Source: an uncultured Lachnospiraceae bacterium (GTDB lineage Bacteria > Bacillota > Clostridia > Lachnospirales > Lachnospiraceae). Taken from it: 64,000 bases of DNA. The position numbers and the translations under genes are program-made. Below are positions 52,048 through 60,438 of the stretch, one piece after another (position 1 is the stretch's first letter; every line of letters starts with the position of its first letter). The notes beneath the pieces were generated by a model, which saw only the letters and a list, made by a program, of their open reading frames with translations, was not told where the DNA came from and ran no database searches. The stretch lies in assembly GCA_949051815.1 (NCBI GenBank), contig CARQVR010000003.1, forward strand, positions 62,001 to 126,000. Reading direction: 5' to 3'.

Positions 52048-52151
52048 GTACACGTGTACATTTTTTATTTAAAAAAATATGTACGCCTTGTGCGTACACG
52101 TGTACATTAAAGTGATAGATACATAATATGCTTCATAAACCGACTTGTCAA
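52048..52151 (-). promoter_or_regulatory. operon promoter with two LacI-type operators
   Basis: Minus-strand TTGACA (52146-52151) and TATTAT (52123-52128) with a 17-base spacer; start near 52116. Two identical 12-bp palindromes GTACACGTGTAC lie at 52094-52105 and 52048-52059, just downstream of the start. An extra inverted pair GTACGC/GCGTAC is at 52081-52097. The layout suits a dimeric LacI-family repressor blocking transcription. 52152-52346 shows no gene. Confidence 0.8.
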
Positions 52152-52346
52152 GACTATATGTCTAAAACCGTCATATTTAATTATTTTCTTTTTTCCTTTT
52201 TGTCTATTATGCACGAAAACAGTACCTCATATGCTTTGCATTTCGCATTCATCCTGCTCGTCAGAAACCGGTTTTGGCGATTCCGCATGCAGCATACTTT
52301 TCTCCTCTTCCTTTTCTGCTTTCTGACCCTGCTTATACGGCAAAAC

Positions 52347-52368
52347 GGGAGTGCTTTTCAGCACTCCC
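52347..52368 (-). terminator. terminator overlapping the MGMT stop codon
   Basis: GGGAGTGC / GCACTCCC perfect stem with a six-base loop containing the stop codon of the MGMT-like gene, followed by TTTT and then the CTGCTTATACGGCAAAA motif (52329-52345, plus strand). Confidence 0.85.
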
Positions 52369-52714
52369 ATTGGCACACTTTCATATTTACACAGCCGTTT
52401 TCTTTAAAAACAACGCCCTCTTTCTCCAGAAGTCTCCTCTGCTCCGGCCAGTGCGGCGCAGGGCGTCCTGCATGATTTACGACCCTGTGGCACGGATAGT
52501 TTCCGTAATATCCGGCGCAGCTTAAAATCTTTCCTACCAGCCTCGCATTCTTCTCCCTGCCCACCAGCCCTGCTATCTGCCCGTAAGAAGCCACTTTTCC
52601 GGGCGGAATCTCTTCCACCACGGACAAAACCTCATAAACCGGAAGTTCCTGATCCGCTCCCGTCCGCGCCGGACAGAAAACCTCCGGATATCCTGTACCG
52701 TCACCAGACCGCAT
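52358..52714 (-). CDS. MGMT-domain DNA alkyltransferase-like protein
   Basis: 118 aa from the ATG at 52714 (GAGGG eight bases before it; GTG 52729 is an alternative). Only the methyltransferase DNA-binding domain is present: PPGKVASYGQIAGLVG and the active-site PCHRVV with Cys 75. Full-length Ogt has an extra N-terminal domain. Alkyltransferase-like (Atl) proteins share this size but lack the Cys, so this one could still accept an alkyl group from O6-alkylguanine. Its start overlaps the transglutaminase gene by 14 bases. Confidence 0.85.
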   Translation of the reverse strand: MRSGDGTGYPEVFCPARTGADQELPVYEVLSVVEEIPPGKVASYGQIAGLVGREKNARLVGKILSCAGYYGNYPCHRVVNHAGRPAPHWPEQRRLLEKEGVVFKENGCVNMKVCQWEC

Positions 52715-53963
52715 ACCTTTGTCCCTCACACTTCGGCAGATTCACCGACAGCTCCCGCCTAACATGGGTATCCGCATAAGCCTCATCCGACTTATTGAAA
52801 TAATCATACTGGCCGCCTTCCGTGTCGTCCCATGTCACGTCCACGTTATAATAGCCGTCATCCAGCCCGACAATATTCCAGGCGTGGTCCTGTCCCGCGT
52901 AGCCCGTGCAGTAAAAGCAGGGAATCCCCGCCCGCTGCATCAGATACTGATAAGCTCTGGCGTAGCCCGCGCACACGCTCTTCCCGTCCACCAATGCGCT
53001 GTAGGCGCTCTGGTTCTTATCCGCGCCCTTGTCATACTCCACCCGCTCAATCAAAATGTCATGCAGCCGGCTCTCTTTCTCATAAGGACTCAGATTTTGT
53101 ACCTGCGACAAAATTTCATTGGTGATATTATAAAACGTCTTTGAGGACACGGTAAGCTCCTCCAGCGTCATGTTAAACTCCAATTCCAGTTCCGCACAGA
53201 TTTTATTCTGGTCATACCGGCATGTAAATATCGTATTCAGCCAGAAAAGTTCGGGATGGTCATTGTATACCGCCATAATCACATCCTTAAGCTCCGACAC
53301 CGGCACCGCCTCAATAGGCACAAAAGCCGCGTTGTACGCGGCTGCATTGGCATAAATCTGTCGATAAAGATGCTGCCCCTTCGGATCCAGCATTTGGTAA
53401 TAGGGATAAAAAATAGAATCAAAGGACAGGTTGTCACCCGTCTCGCCATAGCCCAGGTCGCTTGTATACTCGCCGCCTTCCGCGTCGGGCAGTTCTTCGG
53501 ATTTCTCTGTGATGGGCTGATAACCGGATTTACCACTGACCGCCTCAGGAACGCTCACACCCGATTCCGCCGGCGGCTCATAACCATTCATACCCCTGAC
53601 GCCCCCGCTGCTTTCCTGATCGGAAACGCTTCTGTCCGGCTCTTCCGGCTGACGCTGTACGATCTGTCCTGCGCCGGGTTCCTCCTCTTCCTCCGACAGT
53701 CCGATCTCGTCCGTCTGCTCTTCTTCTGTCTCAGAGGACGCATCAGACGGTTCATCAAAAAGCGCCGGCTCTTCCTCCTGCAAAGGCTCCGCCTGCTCAT
53801 CGGACGCCCCGGACTCTTCCCCCTGTGTGGGAAAACCGTCCCCCGAAAGCAGGGAGGAAAGCGTTTGCGTAATTCCCGGATTTACGGCGGACATTATAAT
53901 GAGCGCACACAATAACGCCGCCAGAATTCCTATGCCCGTTATGATATTCTTAAGTATCTTCAT
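52701..53963 (-). CDS. transglutaminase-like protein with membrane anchor
   Basis: 420 aa. An N-terminal signal/anchor helix (about 5-27), then an acidic Glu/Ser/Pro-rich spacer of about 150 residues and a transglutaminase-like domain (about 225-420). The triad is C331 (GKSVCAGYARAYQ), H360 (DHAWNIV) and D375 (YYNVDVTWDD). Bacterial members are usually cell-surface proteases or protein cross-linkers; the spacer suggests it reaches through the wall. GAGGGG precedes the ATG, 10 bases after the GH13 gene. Confidence 0.9.
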   Translation of the reverse strand: MKILKNIITGIGILAALLCALIIMSAVNPGITQTLSSLLSGDGFPTQGEESGASDEQAEPLQEEEPALFDEPSDASSETEEEQTDEIGLSEEEEEPGAGQIVQRQPEEPDRSVSDQESSGGVRGMNGYEPPAESGVSVPEAVSGKSGYQPITEKSEELPDAEGGEYTSDLGYGETGDNLSFDSIFYPYYQMLDPKGQHLYRQIYANAAAYNAAFVPIEAVPVSELKDVIMAVYNDHPELFWLNTIFTCRYDQNKICAELELEFNMTLEELTVSSKTFYNITNEILSQVQNLSPYEKESRLHDILIERVEYDKGADKNQSAYSALVDGKSVCAGYARAYQYLMQRAGIPCFYCTGYAGQDHAWNIVGLDDGYYNVDVTWDDTEGGQYDYFNKSDEAYADTHVRRELSVNLPKCEGQRYAVW

Positions 53964-53973
53964 ATCGCGCCCC

Positions 53974-56103
53974 TCAGCTAAACTTTAAAAAATTCCGCTC
54001 TGCACGGTTCTCGTGCCTCAGGATAATGGCCGACGTTGCCGGCAGAACCACCCGGACCTTTCCCGAAATAACAGGATACTGTTTCGGCTCCGTGGAATAG
54101 CCCTCCGCCGTCGTAAGCATCAGGCAATTCAGCGCGCACTCCTTCGGAATGCCCAGATACCACACCGACACTTCCTTTTTGATCTCGTAATCGTTATTAT
54201 TGACGAGAATCACCGACTGTCCCTCCCTGTTAAATCTGCCGTAGCCGATCATATTGTAACCAGCATCCAGATACTCGAGAGAACCCGTCAAAAACTCTTT
54301 ATTCGTTTTATGAATGCGGATGATTTCCTTATGGAATGCAATCAGTTCCTTATCCTCATGCCCCCAGGGATATGTCCGCCTGTTATCCGGATCTGTGAAC
54401 CCGCAGACACCCGCCTCATCCCCGTAATAGATGGTAGGCGCGCCGGGCCATGTCATCTGTATCACGACAGCCTCACGCAGCACCGCCTTATTGACACCCG
54501 TGTTCGCCGCCTCCGGACCAAGCGTATTCGTCCGGCCTACTTTATGGTTGGTTCTTGTGAGGAACCGGGAATGGTCGTGGTTGGACAGCTCGTTCATCGC
54601 CACAAACATGGACGGCATGGTAAAGGCTGCACAATGATGCCTCATAGCCCCCCAAAAACTGTCCGCGTTGCCCCGCATATCCTCACGGTAATCGTCGCTG
54701 TGTTTCTGCATACCCGTCAAAAACCAGGTTACCGGCTCCATGAAGGCATCATAATTCATGACCGTATCCCATTCCTGACCCTGCAGCCAGTCCAGAGGAC
54801 TGCCATAATGCTCCGCAAGAATAATCGCATCCGGGTTGGCCATCTTAACCGTCTTGCGAAATTCTTTCCAGAAGCTATGGTTAAACTCCGGCGTGTGGCC
54901 CAGATCCGCCGCCACGTCCAGTCTCCAGCCGTCCGCATTGTAGGGCGGAGACACCCATTTTCTGCCGATATAGAGCACATAGTCCAGAAGCTGTCTGGAA
55001 TTTTCATAGTTCAGCTTCGGCAGCGTATCATGACCCCACCAGCCGTCATAGGAACCGTTGTAGGGAAATTTATGCTCGTCATGGAATTGGAAATAATCGT
55101 GATAGGGACTCTCTTTATCAATATAAGCGCCCTTTTCATATCCCGGCGCGTTCTCATAGATGCGCTCCCTGTCCAGCCATTTATTGAAAGAGCCGCAGTG
55201 ATTGAACACGCCGTCCAGAATCACTTTCATGCCTCTCCTGTGCGCTTCTTTCACTACTTCCGCAAAAAGCGCGTTGCTGGCTTCCAGATTTTCCTTGTTG
55301 GAAACACGGTCAATATACCGGGTGGCGTAACGGTTCTCCGTCTGATCCGGCTTTAAAAGCTCACCCTCGTCATGCACAATCTTGCCGAAATGAGGGTCAA
55401 TATAATCATAATCCTGTATGTCGTACTTATGGTTAGAGGGCGATACAAACAGCGGATTAAAATAAATCACGTCCACGCCCAGATCCTGTAAATAATCCAT
55501 CTTGTCAAGCACGCCCTGCAGATCGCCGCCATAAAACTCGCGCACGCCCATAGCCGCCGGGTACTTATCCCAGTCTTCCACTCTGACCGTTTTATCACCG
55601 ATATACTGATATTCGTTCGTCAGCACGTCATTGGTGGGGTCGCCGTTATAGAAACGATCCACATAAATCTGGTAAAATACCGCGCCCTTCGCCCAGTCCG
55701 GCGTTTTAAAGCCCGGAATGACGTGAAAATTGTAATACTCGTTGGTATCCTTCGTGACGCCCCGTCTGTCGTAATAACAGGAGAGCCGTCCCGCATGCAC
55801 TTCAAAATAATAACTCAGCTTCTCGTCCTCGAGCTGGACCGTATGAGAATAGTAATCAAAGTACGCATCCGATTCCGTCTTAAACATGAGATGCTTTTCA
55901 TTCTTGTATACAAAAAACACTTTATCAATATTATTTTTTGCAGACCGGAAACGCACGGTAACCTCACCGTAGGCGCTCGGCTCCGCCGGAGATACATAAT
56001 CTCCGGTTATATCCGTGAATAAAGCCTTCCTGTTAAAAACCGGACGCATTCCCGAAAAATACTGCTGATTCTTTTCTGCCTTCTGAAATTGATTGATATC
56101 CAT
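53974..56103 (-). CDS. GH13 alpha-glucan hydrolase (neopullulanase/alpha-amylase type)
   Basis: 709 aa. An N-terminal beta-sandwich (about 20-130, CBM34-like) precedes the GH13 barrel. Conserved regions: DGVFNHCG (I), GWRLDVAADLGH with nucleophile Asp (II), IILAEHYG with acid/base Glu (III) and SNHDHSRF (IV), plus a C-terminal beta domain. No signal peptide, so it acts on imported malto-oligosaccharides or glycogen-type glucans. GAAAGG lies before the ATG. First gene of an operon with the transglutaminase-like and MGMT-like genes. Confidence 0.93.
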   Translation of the reverse strand: MDINQFQKAEKNQQYFSGMRPVFNRKALFTDITGDYVSPAEPSAYGEVTVRFRSAKNNIDKVFFVYKNEKHLMFKTESDAYFDYYSHTVQLEDEKLSYYFEVHAGRLSCYYDRRGVTKDTNEYYNFHVIPGFKTPDWAKGAVFYQIYVDRFYNGDPTNDVLTNEYQYIGDKTVRVEDWDKYPAAMGVREFYGGDLQGVLDKMDYLQDLGVDVIYFNPLFVSPSNHKYDIQDYDYIDPHFGKIVHDEGELLKPDQTENRYATRYIDRVSNKENLEASNALFAEVVKEAHRRGMKVILDGVFNHCGSFNKWLDRERIYENAPGYEKGAYIDKESPYHDYFQFHDEHKFPYNGSYDGWWGHDTLPKLNYENSRQLLDYVLYIGRKWVSPPYNADGWRLDVAADLGHTPEFNHSFWKEFRKTVKMANPDAIILAEHYGSPLDWLQGQEWDTVMNYDAFMEPVTWFLTGMQKHSDDYREDMRGNADSFWGAMRHHCAAFTMPSMFVAMNELSNHDHSRFLTRTNHKVGRTNTLGPEAANTGVNKAVLREAVVIQMTWPGAPTIYYGDEAGVCGFTDPDNRRTYPWGHEDKELIAFHKEIIRIHKTNKEFLTGSLEYLDAGYNMIGYGRFNREGQSVILVNNNDYEIKKEVSVWYLGIPKECALNCLMLTTAEGYSTEPKQYPVISGKVRVVLPATSAIILRHENRAERNFLKFS

Positions 56104-56220
56104 AATCAGCCTTTCTTTGAAAATTATAGCAATATATAGTTATTTTATCCTATATATTATGGATGCGCAACCCACAATTCTTCGAACACAGGCAGTCTGT
56201 GCCCGGATTGAGCGCGCAAT

Positions 56221-56250
56221 AAAAAAGACAGTCGTTAAACTGTCTTTTTT
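56221..56250. terminator. bidirectional terminator between ftsH and the GH13 gene
   Basis: GACAGT / ACTGTC stem extended by AAAAAA / TTTTTT with a short loop, about 160 bases after the ftsH stop. The remaining gap (56104-56408) is AT-rich, with a GGGGGT...ACCCCC pair near 56305-56335 and no gene. Confidence 0.8.
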
Positions 56251-56408
56251 AGAGAAGGTATTTCTTTCTTATGGGGTATAGCAAAAAACTATATAATGTA
56301 TTGGGGGGTTACAAGTAGTATATTAGCATACCCCCTGCCTGTCTACAATACCAAGGATTCACAAATATTACAATTTTGTATACCTGATTTTGTTCAATAT
56401 GCACAAAA

Positions 56409-58265
56409 TCACTGCCGTCCCATCAATTCACCGGGTTCTTCGGGCTGCGGATAACTGATATCGAAAAGCGACTCAAACTCTGCACGGTTGATCTTTTCCT
56501 TTTCCAGAAGGAGCTTCGCGCACTTATGCAGCACACCCTCGTGCTCCATAATGATATCTCTCGCCTTCTGATAGCAGTCGTCGATAATCGTTTTTACTTC
56601 CCTGTCGATCTCCCCGGAAACAAGCTCGCTGTGGTTCTTGGCGTGAGCCAGATCTCTTCCGATAAACACTTCGTCGTCATCGTCGTCATAATTGATCACG
56701 CCAATGCTGTCGGACATCCCGTAGCGGGTTACCATCCTGCGGGCTACCTTGGTAGCTTTCTTGATATCGCTGGACGCTCCCGTGGTAATATCGTCAAAAA
56801 TAATCTCCTCCGCGATACGGCCGCCCAAAGACACCATAATATCCTCGATCATCTTCCCCTTTGTGAGGAACATTTCGTCCTTCTCGGGAAGGGGCATCGT
56901 GTAGCCCGCCGCTCCCAATCCCGTAGGAATGATAGAAACCGTGTAAACCGGACCCACATCCGGCAGCACATGGAAAAGAATCGCGTGACCTGCCTCGTGG
57001 TAGGCCGTGATCTTCTTTTCCTTCTCCGAAATGATGCGGCTCTTCTTCTCCGCGCCGATTCCCACCTTGATAAACGCTTTCTTGATATCCTCCTGCCGTA
57101 CAAAAGCCCGTTTGTCCATCGCCGCGTTGATAGCAGCCTCGTTTAACAGGTTCTCCAGATCCGCTCCGGTAAAGCCCGCCGTAGTCTGGGCAATCTGCTG
57201 CAGATCCACATCGTCGCCGAGAGGCTTATTCTTCGCATGTACTTTTAAAATATCCTCTCTGCCCCGCACATCCGGGGAAACCACGGTAATTTTCCTGTCA
57301 AAACGCCCGGGACGAAGGATCGCCGGATCTAAGATATCCACGCGGTTTGTGGCCGCCATCACGATAATGCCCTCGTTGACGCCGAAACCGTCCATCTCCA
57401 CCAAAAGCTGGTTTAGGGTCTGCTCCCTCTCGTCATGGCCGCCGCCCATACCGGTACCGCGGCGTCTGGCCACCGCATCAATCTCATCTATAAAAATAAT
57501 GCATGGCGCATGGCGTTTCGCTTCCGCAAACATATCGCGCACACGGGACGCACCCACTCCGACAAACATTTCCACAAAATCCGAACCCGAAATACTGAAA
57601 AAGGGCACATTCGCCTCGCCTGCAATCGCCTTGGCAAGAAGCGTCTTACCCGTGCCGGGCGCGCCTTCCAAAAGCACACCCTTGGGGATTCTCGCGCCGA
57701 CCTTGGTAAACTTGCCCGGCTCTCTGAGAAACTCCACAATCTCCTGCAGTTCCTCCTTTTCCTCCTTTAAGCCGGCCACGTCTCCCAGCGTAATCCTATT
57801 TTCTGCCCCGATGGTAAGTCTGGCCCGGCTCTTTCCGAAGTTCATCATCTTACCGCCACCACCACCGGCATTCTGGGAATTCATCATCACAAAGAAGAAC
57901 ACGCAGACTACCACCACGATCAAAATAGGCAGCACACTGTTTAAAAACCAGCTCTCCTCCGGCACGCTCTCCACAGAGCAGTCTATGCCCTGCTCCCTGA
58001 CGATACGCTCCATCTCCGTCACGTCCGTCACATAGAGCACTTTTTCCTCACCGCTTTTAAGTACCACCTTAAGCGAACCTGTCGGCGTATCCTTGTTCGG
58101 ACAGATCGTCACCACCGCGACTTCATTTTCCTCCATCTGTCTCTCAAATTCGCCTCTGGTGTATCCGCTTCCAGGCACCCGCAGCGTTCCCACCCAAACG
58201 GTAAACAGCAGCAGGCAGATAATAATCACAAAATACAGATAAAAACTTCTACCACTCTTGTTCAT
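56409..58265 (-). CDS. ftsH: ATP-dependent zinc metalloprotease FtsH
   Basis: 618 aa. Two membrane helices (about 8-27 and 110-130) flank an extracytoplasmic domain. The AAA+ module has Walker A GAPGTGKTLLAKA and Walker B IIFIDEIDA, followed by the zinc site HEAGH at about residue 423. It degrades membrane and soluble regulatory proteins as a hexamer. AGAGG precedes the ATG. It follows hpt in the conserved tilS-hpt-ftsH order. Confidence 0.97.
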   Translation of the reverse strand: MNKSGRSFYLYFVIIICLLLFTVWVGTLRVPGSGYTRGEFERQMEENEVAVVTICPNKDTPTGSLKVVLKSGEEKVLYVTDVTEMERIVREQGIDCSVESVPEESWFLNSVLPILIVVVVCVFFFVMMNSQNAGGGGGKMMNFGKSRARLTIGAENRITLGDVAGLKEEKEELQEIVEFLREPGKFTKVGARIPKGVLLEGAPGTGKTLLAKAIAGEANVPFFSISGSDFVEMFVGVGASRVRDMFAEAKRHAPCIIFIDEIDAVARRRGTGMGGGHDEREQTLNQLLVEMDGFGVNEGIIVMAATNRVDILDPAILRPGRFDRKITVVSPDVRGREDILKVHAKNKPLGDDVDLQQIAQTTAGFTGADLENLLNEAAINAAMDKRAFVRQEDIKKAFIKVGIGAEKKSRIISEKEKKITAYHEAGHAILFHVLPDVGPVYTVSIIPTGLGAAGYTMPLPEKDEMFLTKGKMIEDIMVSLGGRIAEEIIFDDITTGASSDIKKATKVARRMVTRYGMSDSIGVINYDDDDDEVFIGRDLAHAKNHSELVSGEIDREVKTIIDDCYQKARDIIMEHEGVLHKCAKLLLEKEKINRAEFESLFDISYPQPEEPGELMGRQ

Positions 58266-58331
58266 GCAGTCATTCCTCTACTCCGTTCTTCTTGCAGGCA
58301 GCGCAGGAAACACACTGACCTGTAGAAACAT

Positions 58332-58856
58332 TCACTCGAACTTTACGACTCCGATATAAGGCAGGTTGCGGTACTTCTGATCGTAATCCAGACCGTATCC
58401 CACCACAAATTCATCCGGAATATTAAATCCTGTGTAATCCACCTTCACATCCACCACACGCCTGTCCGGCTTGTCTAAAAGCGTACACAGCCTCACATCC
58501 AAAGGCCCTCTGCTGTCCAGCATGTCAAGCAGATAACTCAGCGTCCGTCCGGAATCCACAATATCCTCCACCACGATTACATGCTTGTCCTTAAGAGGCT
58601 CGTCCAGATCCTTCACAATCCTGACTACGCCGCTTGATTTCGTGTCCCCGCCGTAGCTGGATACTGACATAAAATCAATGGACACCGGCACAGAGATCCG
58701 TTTGGCCAGCTCGCACATAAAAAAGCTGCCGCCTTTTAACACACATACCAAATGCACCTGTTTTCCGGCATAATCTCTGGAAATCTGATCACCGATTTCC
58801 TGAATCCGCCTGTCAACCTCTTCCTCCGTCAACAATACTTCTATCCGTTCCGCCAT
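58332..58856 (-). CDS. hpt: hypoxanthine phosphoribosyltransferase
   Basis: 174 aa. The PRPP-binding motif is VIVVEDIVDSGRTLSYLL (about 95-112), with LKGGSFFM earlier and VVGYGLDYDQKYRN at the C-terminal base-recognition end. It salvages hypoxanthine and guanine to IMP and GMP. AGGAGGAG precedes the ATG. The first 44 bases overlap the end of tilS, so the two are tightly coupled. Confidence 0.96.
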   Translation of the reverse strand: MAERIEVLLTEEEVDRRIQEIGDQISRDYAGKQVHLVCVLKGGSFFMCELAKRISVPVSIDFMSVSSYGGDTKSSGVVRIVKDLDEPLKDKHVIVVEDIVDSGRTLSYLLDMLDSRGPLDVRLCTLLDKPDRRVVDVKVDYTGFNIPDEFVVGYGLDYDQKYRNLPYIGVVKFE

Positions 58857-60411
58857 GGTCTCCTCCTCTTACGCGTACTTCCAAAATACGCCTTGTGCTT
58901 TTTTCCACCTTATACTGTCTGCTAACGCGGTAGCCGGGTACCCACAGAATATGGGCGCCGTCCGCCAGAAGATACATGCTGTCCCGTTTCGCCTTCGGGA
59001 TTTTTTCATTAATCATGTACTGCTTTACAGACTGGGTATGAAGTGCGTCGTCTATGGTAAGATAATCCCCGGGCCTTCTCGTCCGCAGAGATAAAGACGT
59101 AGTTATTTTATCATAATCAAACCATTTCGTATATCTGTTTTCGGGAATATTTTGCTCCTTTCTGTAGAAAAAGGACGCTGCCGGAAGAAATGCAGCCTCC
59201 CACAGAATAAAAACAAATCCCTCTGCATCCGGCACGTCAAACTCTGCCGCTTCACCCGGAGTAAGTGCAGACGGTGCAATGCAGATCTCCGGCAGGTTCC
59301 CCGAAAGCACCGCCGGACTGTCGCGATACACCTGCTGCCCCGGACCGGCCGCCCGTTCTTCCCTGCGCCTTAAAAACAGCGTATCGTATTCCTTGACAGC
59401 TCTGATTCCGTAGGGAAGAAAAAGCTCCTTGCTGCCCTCCTTCTCCGTAAGCTCCATTAATCCCGCAATATGGCGTGCGGTAATATCCTTTCTGTGGGGT
59501 GTCATTCTCTCCAGCGCGCGCAAAAGAATACGCTTTCTCATCACCACATCCTCCGCGCGAAACCCGGTCAGCCCTATTTTGATCTCCCCGTACAGATTTC
59601 CCGTCTCTCCGGCGCCTTCCCCCGTGTCATTCCCGCCGGATCTTCTTTCCACATCCTCCTGCACACAGGCATCATAGCGCCTTTGCGTTTCTCCGGCCAG
59701 ATAGCTCTCTGTCTCCGCCAGCAGATCCGCCAGCTCGCACATATGCGAAACCGCGCCGCCGCAGATTTCCCGCTGCGCATAAGGCAGTATGTGATGCCTG
59801 ATTTTGTTGCGGGCGTATCCGTCCTCCCCGTTTGTGGCGTCCTCCTGCCAGTCCAGTCCTTCCGCCTCCAGATAGGCTTCAATCTGTTCCCGTCCCACAC
59901 ATAAAAGAGGCCGGATGACCGATTCCCTGACTGGCCGGATCGACGAAACGCCTTTCAGGCCGCTGCCCCGGAACATATGAAAGAGCATGGTTTCCGCCCT
60001 GTCGTCCGCATGATGCGCCACCGCGATTCTGCATCTGTCCCCTGCCCGGATTTCCCCGAGCACCTCCTGAAACGCCTGATAACGGAGCAGACGTCCGGCC
60101 TCCTCCGGTGACAGTCCGTGCGCCGACGCGTAACCTGCCATATCCACTTCCCGCAAATAGAAGGGAATCCCCCACAGACCGCACAGCTTTTCCACAAAAA
60201 CGGCGTCCTCTCCGGCCTCCGCGCGCATTCCATGATTCACATGCACCGCTGCCAGCCGGAACGGGATCTCCTTTTGGAGCCGCATCAGCAAATGCAACAT
60301 ACAAACCGAATCCGCGCCGCCGGAAACACCCGCCGCTACGCAGTCCCCCGGCTGCACCATTCCATGTACATTGACATATTGTTTTACTTTCTCAAACAGT
60401 TTATCCTTCAT
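58813..60411 (-). CDS. tilS: tRNA(Ile)-lysidine synthetase
   Basis: 532 aa. The PP-loop SGGADS at about 30-35 binds ATP; AVHVNHGMRAEAGEDA and AVAHHADDRAETMLFHMFRG are TilS signatures. The C-terminal substrate-recognition domain has RRPGDYLTI and KIPKAKRDSMYLL. It converts C34 of the minor tRNA-Ile to lysidine so the tRNA reads AUA; it is essential in most bacteria. Several Gly/Glu-rich inserts make it longer than the roughly 430-470 residues usual in the family. Confidence 0.94.
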   Translation of the reverse strand: MKDKLFEKVKQYVNVHGMVQPGDCVAAGVSGGADSVCMLHLLMRLQKEIPFRLAAVHVNHGMRAEAGEDAVFVEKLCGLWGIPFYLREVDMAGYASAHGLSPEEAGRLLRYQAFQEVLGEIRAGDRCRIAVAHHADDRAETMLFHMFRGSGLKGVSSIRPVRESVIRPLLCVGREQIEAYLEAEGLDWQEDATNGEDGYARNKIRHHILPYAQREICGGAVSHMCELADLLAETESYLAGETQRRYDACVQEDVERRSGGNDTGEGAGETGNLYGEIKIGLTGFRAEDVVMRKRILLRALERMTPHRKDITARHIAGLMELTEKEGSKELFLPYGIRAVKEYDTLFLRRREERAAGPGQQVYRDSPAVLSGNLPEICIAPSALTPGEAAEFDVPDAEGFVFILWEAAFLPAASFFYRKEQNIPENRYTKWFDYDKITTSLSLRTRRPGDYLTIDDALHTQSVKQYMINEKIPKAKRDSMYLLADGAHILWVPGYRVSRQYKVEKSTRRILEVRVRGGDHGGTDRSIVDGGRG

Positions 60412-60438
60412 GCTTCGCCTGTCCGCCTGCTGCCCCGG

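Noticed and set aside
56305..56335. GGGGGT...ACCCCC inverted repeat between ftsH and GH13
   Set aside because: Only six pairs with a long AT-rich loop and no T-run; too weak to call a regulatory element.
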